A stretch of 64,000 nt of DNA from Clostridia bacterium (GCA_017463485.1 JAFTPD010000020.1:1-64000); one strand, 5' to 3'; positions 53,086 through 62,496 are shown, counted from the stretch's first letter. The notes: generated by a model from the sequence alone, not told the origin. Made by a program: numbers and translations.

Positions 53086-54083
53086 TTTTTGCCTCCGCCC
53101 TTGGAGGAGAAAATCATCTGGGAGTAGCTTTTGCCCTTGGTGGACTTAAATATTTTTCTAAGCCTTCTCGCCAATTTTATTCCTGCAAAATAGTATCGCG
53201 GAATGCAGATTATATTGCCGACGATCCGCTCGTACCTCTTATCCTCCAAAACGACGGGAGGATGCACCAGCGGAAACTCCAGCGGCTTGCTTCCCATACC
53301 GCAAAAACGGCGCGTCATAACGTTTCTCATAGAGCTGCCGCCATGCGTTGTTTCCGCATCCACGCCAATGTTTTTGATAAGATTAGTTTTCGGCGCGATA
53401 CCGTACATATTATGGGACATCAGCGTAAAGGTCATCTGGTGATCCCACGATATCTTATAGTTCTTTTGGTCTATTGCAGCTTTTGCGTTATTTATAAAAA
53501 AGCATTTCTGCTTTTCAAGGCGGCGATTTTTATAAAAGCCCTTGTAATTCGCGCTTATAAACGGATCGTCAAGTCCCTCAAGGTAACCGTCGTACACCTT
53601 GGGGAATTTGTGTCCCCACGACGCCCATCCGCAAGGAAGAGTATGTCTTGTGAAAACGTAGCTGTACGGACTGTCATATTCCTCAAGATAATTCGTGCCG
53701 CACACCCAAAGGATATTCGTGTTATCACGGTATTTCAAAAGCATTTCTCTGCAAAAGTAGAAGAAGCTCTCCTCGGGATAGTTGTCATCCTCAAGGAATA
53801 TTGCATACTCCTCTTTTTCAAGAACTCTTTTAGCACCAAAGCCTATGCGATCAAGGATACCCACATTGGTCTCTGCGTAATCTCTGACGATCTCGCAGTC
53901 CCAATTCACGGCGGCTTCAACTGCCGCTCTGCAAGCCTTGACCTTTTCATGCTCCTCCTCGGTACGTCCTCCGTCCGATATGAGGTACAGCTTTTTCGGC
54001 TTCACTTTTGCTATTCCGGACAGCACCTTCAAGGTGTTCTCCGTCCGCTTCATAAAAAATAATGTAACAGGAATATCAAACAT
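53082..54083 (-). CDS. GT-A type glycosyltransferase
   Basis: The product is 333 residues. It starts with VTLFFMKRTENTLKVLSGI and has an acidic metal-site-like AIFLEDDNYPEESFFYF and a LPCGWASWGHKFPKVYDG segment, seen in GT2-like transferases that act on polysaccharide repeat units. No membrane helix is present. The donor sugar is unknown. Its stop overlaps the polymerase start by 4 bases. Confidence 0.8.
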   Translation of the reverse strand: MFDIPVTLFFMKRTENTLKVLSGIAKVKPKKLYLISDGGRTEEEHEKVKACRAAVEAAVNWDCEIVRDYAETNVGILDRIGFGAKRVLEKEEYAIFLEDDNYPEESFFYFCREMLLKYRDNTNILWVCGTNYLEEYDSPYSYVFTRHTLPCGWASWGHKFPKVYDGYLEGLDDPFISANYKGFYKNRRLEKQKCFFINNAKAAIDQKNYKISWDHQMTFTLMSHNMYGIAPKTNLIKNIGVDAETTHGGSSMRNVMTRRFCGMGSKPLEFPLVHPPVVLEDKRYERIVGNIICIPRYYFAGIKLARRLRKIFKSTKGKSYSQMIFSSKGGGKK

Positions 54084-54100
54084 TTGATTTTACCTCTGAT

Positions 54101-55303
54101 TTATTTATCGCAAATAGTGCGGTATGCTCCCTCGACCGTGTAATGATCTCCAAGATACGCAAACGCATTTTCCTTCATCTGTCCGATATCCGCGCCAAGC
54201 GCGTCGCTGACCTTTGCAGAAAACGCCTCCGCGTCGTTGCTCTCGCACCACCAACCGAACTTACCGTCAACTATCACCTTTCCCACATCCGTATTCGGGT
54301 CGGTGCAAGCCAGCACGGGAAGTCCCGCCTGCATATAGCTGAGCAAACGGCTAGGGAAATTCGGAATGGTAAATCTGTGGTCGAGGAATATCATACCGAC
54401 GTCGCACGCGGCGACCATCTTGTCGTAATCCTCCTTGGGCAAACGCTTCATAAGCTTCATATTGCTCGGTTTTGTTTCGTTAAACCAAGCGGCGAGCTTT
54501 CCGTATTCCGTACCGTCGCCGACGATAAGGAAATACGCGCCGCTGTTATCCACCTGCTTTTTCAGACATTCAAGAAGGAACGGAATACCCTGCGGACGTC
54601 CGAGATTTCCTCCGTACACAAACACCTTTTTATCAAGCGGTATCTCGTATTTTTCACGTATCTCAACTCTTGCCCCGTCGGTTATTCTCATATCCACGAC
54701 CTCCACCGAGTTGGGACAGATCTCCACCTTTGCAGGATTGACCTCGGGGTTATGCGCAAGCAGGTAATCCACGTTTGCCTGCGACATACATCCGATCCTG
54801 TCGGACATGGCGTAAAGCTCCTTTTCCTGCTTGCGAAAATGCTTATAAAGTAGTCCCTTGACGCCGCTCTTTGACATCATGCCGATATCCACAGCGTTCT
54901 GCGGAAATATGTCCTTGAGAAGCAAATAGCTTTTAGCGCCGTCCCTCTTTTTGATGTATTTCACCGTCTTTACGTGCGTAACGGGCGGCGTGGGATACAT
55001 CACAAGATCAAACTTAACGTCCGAATAATACTGCTTGATAGCCTTGATATACAGCTTTGGCAGCATTACGGTAGTCAAGCCCTTTTCGATAATATTCGCC
55101 TTTTTATTATTTCCGATCTTGACGCGCAAAACCTTGCATCCCGCCTCCTCAGAAAGCTCCGTTTCCTTGTTCTCCTTACGCTCCAGAGCGCAAACTACAA
55201 AGACGTTATGGCCATTTCGCCTAAACTCATGCAAAAGGTCAAGCGAGATGGAATGTTTACTCAAATGAGGAAGTGAGCTTATGGAAACAAATAAAACGTT
55301 CAT
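54101..55303 (-). CDS. Family 4 glycosyltransferase, WbuB-like
   Basis: The product is 400 residues, with the GT-B fold. The N-terminal domain has HLSKHSISLDLLHEF and the C-terminal has FVYGGNLGRPQGIPFLLECL and the sugar-donor motif FPSRLLSYMQAGLPVLA. In E. coli O26 the WbuB transferase moves L-FucNAc and lies beside FnlABC; here FnlA- and FnlC-like genes are in the same operon, so L-FucNAc or a close relative is a reasonable donor. This is inference from context. Confidence 0.85.
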   Translation of the reverse strand: MNVLFVSISSLPHLSKHSISLDLLHEFRRNGHNVFVVCALERKENKETELSEEAGCKVLRVKIGNNKKANIIEKGLTTVMLPKLYIKAIKQYYSDVKFDLVMYPTPPVTHVKTVKYIKKRDGAKSYLLLKDIFPQNAVDIGMMSKSGVKGLLYKHFRKQEKELYAMSDRIGCMSQANVDYLLAHNPEVNPAKVEICPNSVEVVDMRITDGARVEIREKYEIPLDKKVFVYGGNLGRPQGIPFLLECLKKQVDNSGAYFLIVGDGTEYGKLAAWFNETKPSNMKLMKRLPKEDYDKMVAACDVGMIFLDHRFTIPNFPSRLLSYMQAGLPVLACTDPNTDVGKVIVDGKFGWWCESNDAEAFSAKVSDALGADIGQMKENAFAYLGDHYTVEGAYRTICDK

Positions 55304-55352
55304 ACTGTTCTCCGTTTCGCCGCGAAAGATCGCAGGCTTCAGGCTGAAATTT

Positions 55353-56582
55353 TTATTTTGAAAATTTGGCTATAAGATCGTGTCTTATAAGGTCCTCGCC
55401 ATTCGTTCCGATAGCGCGGACTCTTGAATTCGCCTCCGCATGCCGACGCTTCAGCTCCTCCTCGGTATCGGCAACGATACTGAAGAAGGCAACGCGGTCA
55501 CCACTGCTGTTTATCTGATCGAACTTCGCGCCCGCGCTTTTGAACACCGAGTATTCCGCGATAGTACCGTCCGCGAGCAGCTCTTCAAAGCCCTCGACGT
55601 GATCCAGCGTGCCCGCTTTGCAGTAGATAAACTCGTTTATGGTTATATTTTCGGCTTTTTTGATCTCTCCGACGTGCGGCTTTTCTCCCATAGTAAGATC
55701 CACCACCGCGCGAACCACGTCAAAGCCGGATATTTTCTTTATCATCAAAAATTTAATACCGCCGCCCGTTCTTGCGCAAAATTCAACGACGTTGATCTTC
55801 TTACCGTCGGTGATAAGCTGAATGAGCATTGGATTGTTTTTCAGACCAAACGCATCAGCTATCCTTTGCGCAGTATCTGATATCTGCTCGGCAATTTCTG
55901 CCGAAACGTCAGCGGGAATACGGCTTCGATTGATAATAAACTTGCCGTCCTCGCCGATCTTGTATATGTTGGAAAGACACAGCACGTGAGCCTTTCCATC
56001 CTCCACGTAAACGTCGACGGTGACCTCCTCACCCTCGGCAAACTCCTCCACGATTGCAGTCCCCGTGCGGCTGATATTCACCGCAACGTCAAACGCCTCG
56101 CGAAGCTCGTCGATATTGCTCACCTTGCGCACACCTCTTGAGCTGTACGCATCTACTGGCTTGACGATAATGGGATATTCAAGATGTGCGATCTTTTCCT
56201 CGTCCAGCTTGTCCATTATCACGTATTTGGTGGTAGGAACGCCATTCTCCCAAAAGATCTTTTTCATGAAAGACTTTTTGGATACGTTCTCTGCCGTTTC
56301 CGCATCAATATACCACGGAAGTCCCAGCTCCTCGGCGATCTTCGCGACCACCTCCAGCACCTGATCTGCACAGACGGTGATAAGAAAATCCACCTTTTCG
56401 TCAATAGCGACTCGGCGAACTGCCTCAACGTCGAGCACCGACACGGGATAAAACTTATCCGCGTAAGGTCTTGCGCTCACGTTCTCGTTCATATCCGCGA
56501 GAATGGTGGTAACACCGCGACTTTTCAATTCTTTGATCAATGCGATCTGCGGAACGCCGCCGCAAAGCACGAGAGCTTTCAT
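55353..56582 (-). CDS. ATP-grasp carboxylate-amine ligase-like protein
   Basis: The product is 409 residues. A preATP-grasp domain (MKALVLCGGVPQIALIKEL) is followed by the ATP-grasp fold: YPIIVKPVDAYSSRGVRKV, AIVEEFAEGEEVTVDVYV and the metal-binding NVVEFCARTGGG. These enzymes form acyl-phosphates and join carboxylates to amines (peptide- or amide-like bonds). In this operon it might attach an amino acid to a sugar or build a modified amino acid. It lies between a WbuB-like transferase and the priming transferase. Confidence 0.88.
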   Translation of the reverse strand: MKALVLCGGVPQIALIKELKSRGVTTILADMNENVSARPYADKFYPVSVLDVEAVRRVAIDEKVDFLITVCADQVLEVVAKIAEELGLPWYIDAETAENVSKKSFMKKIFWENGVPTTKYVIMDKLDEEKIAHLEYPIIVKPVDAYSSRGVRKVSNIDELREAFDVAVNISRTGTAIVEEFAEGEEVTVDVYVEDGKAHVLCLSNIYKIGEDGKFIINRSRIPADVSAEIAEQISDTAQRIADAFGLKNNPMLIQLITDGKKINVVEFCARTGGGIKFLMIKKISGFDVVRAVVDLTMGEKPHVGEIKKAENITINEFIYCKAGTLDHVEGFEELLADGTIAEYSVFKSAGAKFDQINSSGDRVAFFSIVADTEEELKRRHAEANSRVRAIGTNGEDLIRHDLIAKFSK

Positions 56583-56596
56583 AATAATCTCCTGTT

Positions 56597-57301
56597 TTAC
56601 TTCTCCTCCGCGCCGCTGACCTCTGCCGTCTGCTCGGAGGGCTTGTCCTCACCTGCGGGAGCTTCACTGCTTGCCGCGTTCTGAGGGGTTTTTGCATTGA
56701 TGGCATCATCCTTCGTAAAGGCAATACCGTCCTGCTTGAATACAACGCCCACGGTCTTGAAAAGTATTTTGATATCAAACCACAGGCTGAATTTTTCTAC
56801 GTACTCCACGTCATACTCCAGCTTTTCGCTCCAAGTAAGGTCGTTTCGTCCGTTCACCTGCGCCCAACCCGTAATACCGGGGCGCATATCGTGGCGCTTA
56901 TTCTGGCGCTCGTTATACCGCTCTGCCTGATAAGGCAGTGTGGGGCGAGGGCCGACAAAACTCATGGTACCGTTTATAATATTGAAAAGCTGCATAAGCT
57001 CGTCAATACTCGTCTTTCTCAAAAATGCGCCTACCTTTGTTATTCTCTTCTTAGGCTCAAGCATATTACCGTTTTCGTCATAGCTGTCCTCGGGAATACG
57101 CATAGTGCGGAACTTATAGAGCTTGAACACCTTGCCGCCCTTGCCCATTCTGTCCTGAGTGAATACGGCGGGCCCCTTACTCGTCAATCTGATAACTATC
57201 GGAACGACAATAAGTATGGGAATAGCTATAAGCAATATTAACAGTATTATCGACACTGCAATATCAAAAGCGCGTTTGATAAAAAGCTGAAATTTTCTCA
57301 T
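56597..57301 (-). CDS. Undecaprenyl-phosphate sugar-phosphate transferase (PglC/WcaJ-type)
   Basis: The product is 234 residues. It has one re-entrant/membrane helix near the N-terminus, then the conserved cytosolic core: KVFKLYKFRTM, RKTSIDELMQLFNIINGTMS with the catalytic DE pair, and VGPRPTLPYQ. It starts glycan assembly by moving a phospho-sugar onto undecaprenyl phosphate. A 35-residue acidic tail is extra. It fits a bacillosamine-type donor made by the CapD-like and DegT enzymes. Confidence 0.94.
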   Translation of the reverse strand: MRKFQLFIKRAFDIAVSIILLILLIAIPILIVVPIVIRLTSKGPAVFTQDRMGKGGKVFKLYKFRTMRIPEDSYDENGNMLEPKKRITKVGAFLRKTSIDELMQLFNIINGTMSFVGPRPTLPYQAERYNERQNKRHDMRPGITGWAQVNGRNDLTWSEKLEYDVEYVEKFSLWFDIKILFKTVGVVFKQDGIAFTKDDAINAKTPQNAASSEAPAGEDKPSEQTAEVSGAEEK

Positions 57302-57328
57302 GATTTTGTCGGCTCTCTTATGAATTAA

Positions 57329-57601
57329 TTATTTCTTTTTCTTAGGCGGTACGAGTGATTTCTCGCCCGCAACGTACATCTTTAAAAGTCCCAGAAGAAT
57401 AGTGATGGACGAAAGATATACGATCACAGGGTAAAAGTCCTTGTAAATGAACTTACAAATTTGTGCGGCGGTATCTCCGCCTGCTATCATTGCTACTACG
57501 TATCCAAGAACGGACAGCGCACCTGCAAAAAGTGCTACTGCGATTCCGATACCGTATACGTAGGACAGTACCTTTGCGGCTTTTTCTCTGAATTGTTTCA
57601 T
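57329..57601 (-). CDS. Small two-helix membrane protein beside the TRAP-like permease
   Basis: The product is 90 residues with two membrane segments (YGIGIAVALFAGALSVLGYVV and FYPVIVYLSSITILLGLLKMY) and a basic tail (VPPKKKK). It resembles a minimal TRAP small subunit in its place next to a DctM-like gene, but DctQ proteins normally have four helices and ~160 residues. GGAGG precedes the ATG at 57601. It lies 13 bases after the permease gene. Confidence 0.7.
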   Translation of the reverse strand: MKQFREKAAKVLSYVYGIGIAVALFAGALSVLGYVVAMIAGGDTAAQICKFIYKDFYPVIVYLSSITILLGLLKMYVAGEKSLVPPKKKK

Positions 57602-57614
57602 GTTCAGCACCTCC

Positions 57615-59042
57615 TTACACACCAAAAACGGGAAGCAGGCCGAGAAGCACTATAACTTCAAGCACATACTGTGCCGCAACCCACCACAAGTCGTTTTTGA
57701 GAGTCTTTGTGAAATCCGATTTCGCTATTGCCATACCCGCGTACATACCGAGGGCGAAGGGAGGAGTGATTCCACACATTACTCCGCAGATACAAGGCAG
57801 CATTGCCGCTACGAGCAGCGGATTTGCTCCTGCTGATGCGAAGATGGAGATGAATACAAATCCGAACATATTGACCATTGCCGATCCGGGAATGACCATA
57901 GAGATAAAGCAGCAGATAAGAGGAATGATGAACGCAAGTGCAACAAGTCCGGGATTCCACTGTGCCATAAGACCAGCTACGCTCTCGCCGGCATTCATAT
58001 AAGTAAACAGCTCACCGATCATGTATCCGAGAATACAAGTCGCGATGGTAGGAACGAGGCTCTTGAGTCCGCTCGCAAAGGTGTTTACTATGGTCTTGGG
58101 AGTCATTTCACGTCTGTTCTTTGCAAAGAGAATGGAAATGATTGCGGTCACGCCTGCAACGAAAATGAGAAGCGAGCTTGAGAACTGCTTTGCTCCAGCC
58201 GCGCCAAGACGCGATACGATAAAGCCATTGCAAAGTGAATCAAAGAGGAAGGGGGCAAGAATGATAACAGGAAGCAAAAGTCCCGTCCAGCCGTTCTTTA
58301 CAGACTCCTTAAGGTTCGGAACCTCTGCTTTGTCCATAGCCTTGATCTTATAGACCTTGCAGAATACAAACAGCTGAATGAATCTCGCGAGAATGAACCA
58401 CACCGACACGCCCCAGCAGGCGATCCAGAAGGAACCCGTGGACATCTCGATGCCCGTGTACGCAACGTATGCGCCGAGTGCCGCAAGAATGTTGGACGAG
58501 GGGGGAATCATATTTCCGAGATAGCTGGAAGCACTCTCTACGTTTGCCGCAAGCTCGGGCGGATAACCCGATTTTATCATTGCGGGGATCGTAATAGTAC
58601 CTGTTGCCATAACGTTAGCAGGTCCGCTTCCCGAAAGCGCGCCCATAAAGGCACTCGCCGTAACGGCTGCGTATCCTGCGCCGCCCGGAACTCGTCCGAG
58701 CAAGGAAAGAATGATCATGACGCAGTTGTCAATGATCTTGGTTTTGCTAAGTATCTGTGACATTGCGGAGAACGCCATCATTGAATACAAAAGATTCGTA
58801 GACAACGCGCCGTCGATAAACGAAAATACGTTTGACCACGTACCCGTGATAGTCAACAGAACACCAAAGCTGATAAGTATACCCTCATAGATAGGGCGCT
58901 TGAATGCCAAAAACCAAAGGAAGATGACAGCAAGCATGACTAATAGGCAGATGCCAAATCCGTGAGCGGTCAGTACCTTGGATACCTCCCCACTCTCTCC
59001 TGTTTGCAAGGCGTAAATAAAGCCTTCGCCGATTTTATCCAT
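57615..59042 (-). CDS. TRAP-type (DctM-like) large permease
   Basis: The product is 475 residues with about twelve membrane helices. The ALSGSGPANVMATGTITIPAM and PSSNILAALGAYVAYTGIE stretches and the late VIPGSAMVNMFGFVF and ITPPFALGMYAGMAIAKSD are typical of the TRAP large subunit/IT superfamily. Such carriers import organic acids with a periplasmic binding protein, but no DctP-like gene is nearby. Its setting in a glycan operon is unusual. AGGAG precedes the ATG at 59042. Confidence 0.85.
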   Translation of the reverse strand: MDKIGEGFIYALQTGESGEVSKVLTAHGFGICLLVMLAVIFLWFLAFKRPIYEGILISFGVLLTITGTWSNVFSFIDGALSTNLLYSMMAFSAMSQILSKTKIIDNCVMIILSLLGRVPGGAGYAAVTASAFMGALSGSGPANVMATGTITIPAMIKSGYPPELAANVESASSYLGNMIPPSSNILAALGAYVAYTGIEMSTGSFWIACWGVSVWFILARFIQLFVFCKVYKIKAMDKAEVPNLKESVKNGWTGLLLPVIILAPFLFDSLCNGFIVSRLGAAGAKQFSSSLLIFVAGVTAIISILFAKNRREMTPKTIVNTFASGLKSLVPTIATCILGYMIGELFTYMNAGESVAGLMAQWNPGLVALAFIIPLICCFISMVIPGSAMVNMFGFVFISIFASAGANPLLVAAMLPCICGVMCGITPPFALGMYAGMAIAKSDFTKTLKNDLWWVAAQYVLEVIVLLGLLPVFGV

Positions 59043-59123
59043 AATTTCTTCTCCTAAAAATTTATTCGTCCGACTCAAAGAAGTCAAGCGTTATGTGGCT
59101 ACAAGGAGCCTAGGCATGACGCC

Positions 59124-61106
59124 TCAGGTAATCGAGGCGATAACCGTTTGAGTAATATATTCCATATCCTTTTCGGAATACTTAGGGGAAATAGGAAGAC
59201 AGATGAGCTTCTCCGAAAGCTGTTTTTCGGGAAGTCCGTTGAACTCTGAATTCAGAGTCCGCCTCCACATCAGCGGGATAAATATCTTCTTTGAGATGAG
59301 ATAGTTGCGTATGTCCGCATTCACCAACAAGGGGTAGAACTGCGGGGCGTGCGCGGGTAGCTTATCCATCGCGAGAAGATTATATTTTTTCAGGGATTCG
59401 TGCAAAATGATAAAGTTTCTTGTTCTTGCGGCGTCCTCGGATGCGTAGTCAACTGCGGACAGCATACATTCGGTCAATGCCGACATGCAGCAATATTTTT
59501 TTGCAAGCTCCTGCTCGTTGGTCTGCATATCCTTATACGCCGAGCTCTCTCCGAGCTCAAGGGATTTCAGAAGTGCCGCCGCGCGCTTATATGAAACGTC
59601 GCGCGGGAGTGTTTTCCGATTTTCATCATTTATGGATTGGGAAATAAGATAAGCTCCGTCAGCAACCGCGAAGAATTTTCTACAGGAGTAGATATTGTAT
59701 ACTCCCTCCTCCATTATCGGCTCATCAAAAAATGCCATGGAATTGTCTATTATCCGTTTGCCGCGGTTGAACTGCTTGAGTCCTTCCGAGCATATCCCAT
59801 GATAATTTATCAGAAACACCGTGTCGTTATCTGTCGCATTAAGGTCTGTCGGCAAAAAATCTGTGCCGATATGGTAATATACACATTCCATCTCCATCTG
59901 CTCAGCTATTTTTCCCCAGATCGGAGAAGCATAGTGCGGAATATGGATGCGCTTCGAGCCGATAAGCTCCAGCGCATATCGGAACGCAGAATACTCGCTG
60001 TTCAGCGCGACCGTATGCTCATCCTCGGAATAAAGGGAACGCGCGCCGTTTAATTTAAGTGCGGGACATCCGCCGTACTCCTTATCTGCATATTGCGTTA
60101 CAGTATGTCCGTGACGCACACCGTCGATGGATGAATACTCAAACTCAACCGCCGCAGACGTGCCCGACTTGAAGGTAGGCAGCTCAACCGCTCCGCGCGT
60201 GGCAATATCCAGCACTATTCCCGTCATATCCACGCCGTAGACAATTGGGACAAGATGCGTGCCGATATAATCTCCGTATAAGTATGGCGACACTTCACCA
60301 AAGTACACCTTGTTGTCGCCGTCTACTATGAATTCGACAGACGACGCGCCTGATCTTATTCCAAGCGCGTCAAATATTTTACCTATTTCCGTTTCAAGCT
60401 GCCGCAAAACGGAGAACGGAAGTATTGCGGGTTGAAGGTGCTTATATTCGCAGGGACGGGCGTTGATGAGCGCCACTTCCCTTTTCGTATAGCCTATTAT
60501 TTTATGCTCGCCGTTTACCGACACACACTCACAGCTATACGTTGTGCCCGAGATATATTCCTCGACTATCGCCTTTCTTTCAAAGGACAGGTCTCTCGCC
60601 TCGTTTATAGCCGAAAAGAATTCGCTCTCGCTCTGTATGACCCGTATGCCTCGCGAGCCGGATCGGTCGGAGGGCTTTACAATAAGCGGATATTTCAAAT
60701 TCTTCAGCACGTCGAAGGATACCGCATCCCCTATCTCTGCAAATCGGGGCTGGTCAATTCCGATCTCGGCAAACAGCCTTCTCGTTTGGAGCTTATTCGT
60801 GGCGCGTTTGACAGCCTCGTAGCTATTACCCGCAAGCCCCATGTTATCGGCGACGTACGCCGCCGCAAGCGCGGAAATGTCCGAGCCGATAGAAGCGACA
60901 GCCTCCACACCGATCTCACGGCATTTGGCGAGTATCTCCTCTTTATTGTTGGCGCTTATCGGATAAAAGTGATCCGAGCTTTCTCTGCCTATCTCTCCGC
61001 CGTCGTTCCAGGAGAACGTATGAGTTTCATATCCCCTTTCACGCGCCTTGAGTATCAGCGGATTTTGCTGTTTGTTTGCGCCTATGATAGCAATCTTTAT
61101 CGCCAT
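59124..61106 (-). CDS. Fusion of ATP-grasp ligase and DegT-like aminotransferase domain
   Basis: The product is 660 residues. Residues 1 to ~365 are a complete ATP-grasp protein: IAIIGANKQQNPLILKARE, KYPLIVKPSDRSGSRGIRVI, AIVEEYISGTTYSCE and YFGEVSPYLYGD. From ~375 onward it looks like a divergent DegT/DnrJ PLP fold: SEYSAFRYALELIGSKRIHI, INYHGICSEGLKQFNRGKRI, then IIDNSMAFFDEP, and YSCRKFFAVADGAYL, where the Lys aligns with the PLP-binding Lys motif. I know no named family with this architecture. It lies between a true DegT enzyme (4-base gap) and the TRAP-like gene. Confidence 0.75.
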   Translation of the reverse strand: MAIKIAIIGANKQQNPLILKARERGYETHTFSWNDGGEIGRESSDHFYPISANNKEEILAKCREIGVEAVASIGSDISALAAAYVADNMGLAGNSYEAVKRATNKLQTRRLFAEIGIDQPRFAEIGDAVSFDVLKNLKYPLIVKPSDRSGSRGIRVIQSESEFFSAINEARDLSFERKAIVEEYISGTTYSCECVSVNGEHKIIGYTKREVALINARPCEYKHLQPAILPFSVLRQLETEIGKIFDALGIRSGASSVEFIVDGDNKVYFGEVSPYLYGDYIGTHLVPIVYGVDMTGIVLDIATRGAVELPTFKSGTSAAVEFEYSSIDGVRHGHTVTQYADKEYGGCPALKLNGARSLYSEDEHTVALNSEYSAFRYALELIGSKRIHIPHYASPIWGKIAEQMEMECVYYHIGTDFLPTDLNATDNDTVFLINYHGICSEGLKQFNRGKRIIDNSMAFFDEPIMEEGVYNIYSCRKFFAVADGAYLISQSINDENRKTLPRDVSYKRAAALLKSLELGESSAYKDMQTNEQELAKKYCCMSALTECMLSAVDYASEDAARTRNFIILHESLKKYNLLAMDKLPAHAPQFYPLLVNADIRNYLISKKIFIPLMWRRTLNSEFNGLPEKQLSEKLICLPISPKYSEKDMEYITQTVIASIT

Positions 61107-61110
61107 ATTA

Positions 61111-62361
61111 TCACATAAAGCAGCTCTTTACGATCTGGATAACGGCTTCCTGCTCCTCCGCCGTCATCTTGATATCACTGGGCAGGCACAAGCCGCGCTC
61201 AAAGATATCCGCACCCACGTCGCCGTCAACGGAAACGAATGCATTATCTCGGAATATGGGCTGCATGTGCATAGGCTTCCATATCGGTCTGCCCTCAATA
61301 TTGTACTCCGCCAGCTTATCAAGGATCTCGGTAGGACAGCTCTTGCCCGCTCCATCGGTGAAAGAAGCCTCCTCCTCGCTTCTGATCTGCTTGCACATAG
61401 CGGCCTTGTCAATGATCATACAAGAGAGCCAGTAGTTGGGCTCGCACTCATCAGCATTGTAAGGATTCATGGATACGGGCAGGTCGCAAAACGCCTCCTT
61501 GTATCTCATATATATAGCCTTTTTGCGCGCGATATGCTCGTCAAGATATGGCATCTGACCGCGAACAACACCTGCTATTACGTTACTCATGCGGTAATTG
61601 TAGCCTATCTCCGCGTGCTGATACCAGGGAGCATTCTCTCGGCTCTGAGTCGACCACTTGCGAACCTTGTCAGCCGCATCCTTGTCGTCGGTCAGCAACA
61701 TTCCGCCCGACGAGCCTGTAACGATCTTATTGCCGTTAAAAGAGATCGTATTATATTTTCCGAAGCTGCCCGTCTGCTTGCCCTTGTAGGTAGCACCGAA
61801 GGATTCAGCCGCGTCCTCAATGATCACAGCACCGTGAGCCTCGCAGACCGCCTGCAGCTCGTCCATCTTAGCAGGCGTTCCGTAAAGGTTGGCAAAGACC
61901 ACAAGCTTTACATCGGGGTACTGCTCAAACGCCTTTTCAAGTGCCGCGGGATCCATATTCCACGTGTCGTACTCGGTGTCAATGAACACAGGGATACCAC
62001 CCTCGTACACAACGGGATTCAAGGTTGCCGCAAACGTCATGTCCGAGCAGAACACTCTGTCACCCGGCTTCACTCCCGCAAGCTTTACTGCCATGTGAAG
62101 AGCCGCCGTACAGCTTGAAAGAGCCACTGCATACTTACAGCCCACCTTTTCACAGACAAGCCGTTCTATCTCGTTGATATTCTCGCCAAGCGTGCTCATC
62201 CAGTTGGAGTCGTACGCCTGTTGAATATATTTCATTTCGTCTCCGTGCATGGTAGGAGTAGATAACCAGATCTTTTCGGCAAAGCGTTCTATTCTAGGCT
62301 TGCCGATCCCTTCTGCCGAGCAATCCATAGACTTAGGAAGTCGGTCCGTTTTTATACTCAT
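61111..62361 (-). CDS. DegT/DnrJ/EryC1/StrS family sugar aminotransferase
   Basis: The product is 416 residues. PLP enzymes of this family aminate nucleotide-linked keto sugars. Landmarks are WLSTPTMHGDEMKYI, the CTAALHMAVKLAGVKPGD region, EDAAESFGATYKGKQTGSFG with the conserved Asp, and the Schiff-base Lys in SFNGNKIVTGSSGG. It most likely makes a UDP-4-amino sugar from the product of the CapD-like enzyme, as PglE does. It is the first gene of the leftward glycan operon. AAGGTG precedes the ATG. Confidence 0.94.
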   Translation of the reverse strand: MSIKTDRLPKSMDCSAEGIGKPRIERFAEKIWLSTPTMHGDEMKYIQQAYDSNWMSTLGENINEIERLVCEKVGCKYAVALSSCTAALHMAVKLAGVKPGDRVFCSDMTFAATLNPVVYEGGIPVFIDTEYDTWNMDPAALEKAFEQYPDVKLVVFANLYGTPAKMDELQAVCEAHGAVIIEDAAESFGATYKGKQTGSFGKYNTISFNGNKIVTGSSGGMLLTDDKDAADKVRKWSTQSRENAPWYQHAEIGYNYRMSNVIAGVVRGQMPYLDEHIARKKAIYMRYKEAFCDLPVSMNPYNADECEPNYWLSCMIIDKAAMCKQIRSEEEASFTDGAGKSCPTEILDKLAEYNIEGRPIWKPMHMQPIFRDNAFVSVDGDVGADIFERGLCLPSDIKMTAEEQEAVIQIVKSCFM

Positions 62362-62467
62362 AATAACACCTTCGCATTTTTAATATTTTTCCAAAAGCAA
62401 CATGGCGCGTTTTAAAAAGCCAAACATACTGCAAGATACACTCCGCCATATTATTCTGTACTATAAT

Positions 62468-62496
62468 ATTGTATCACATTCAAGTCTTTTTGTCAA
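62468..62496 (-). promoter_or_regulatory. Promoter of the main glycan operon
   Basis: Minus strand: TTGACA (62496-62491), a 17-base spacer, and TACAAT (62473-62468), with a leader of about 100 bases. Fourteen genes follow leftward to 45914 with short gaps. From 62497 to 62629 only AT-rich sequence without a gene is seen. Confidence 0.8.

Noticed and set aside
57329..57601. Naming the 90-residue protein a TRAP small subunit (DctQ)
   Set aside because: It has two rather than four helices and half the usual length; only its position supports the name.
59059..59087. TTGACT-17-TAAATT as an internal promoter for the TRAP-like permease gene
   Set aside because: The transcript would start at or inside the ribosome binding site of the gene at 59042, leaving no usable leader.
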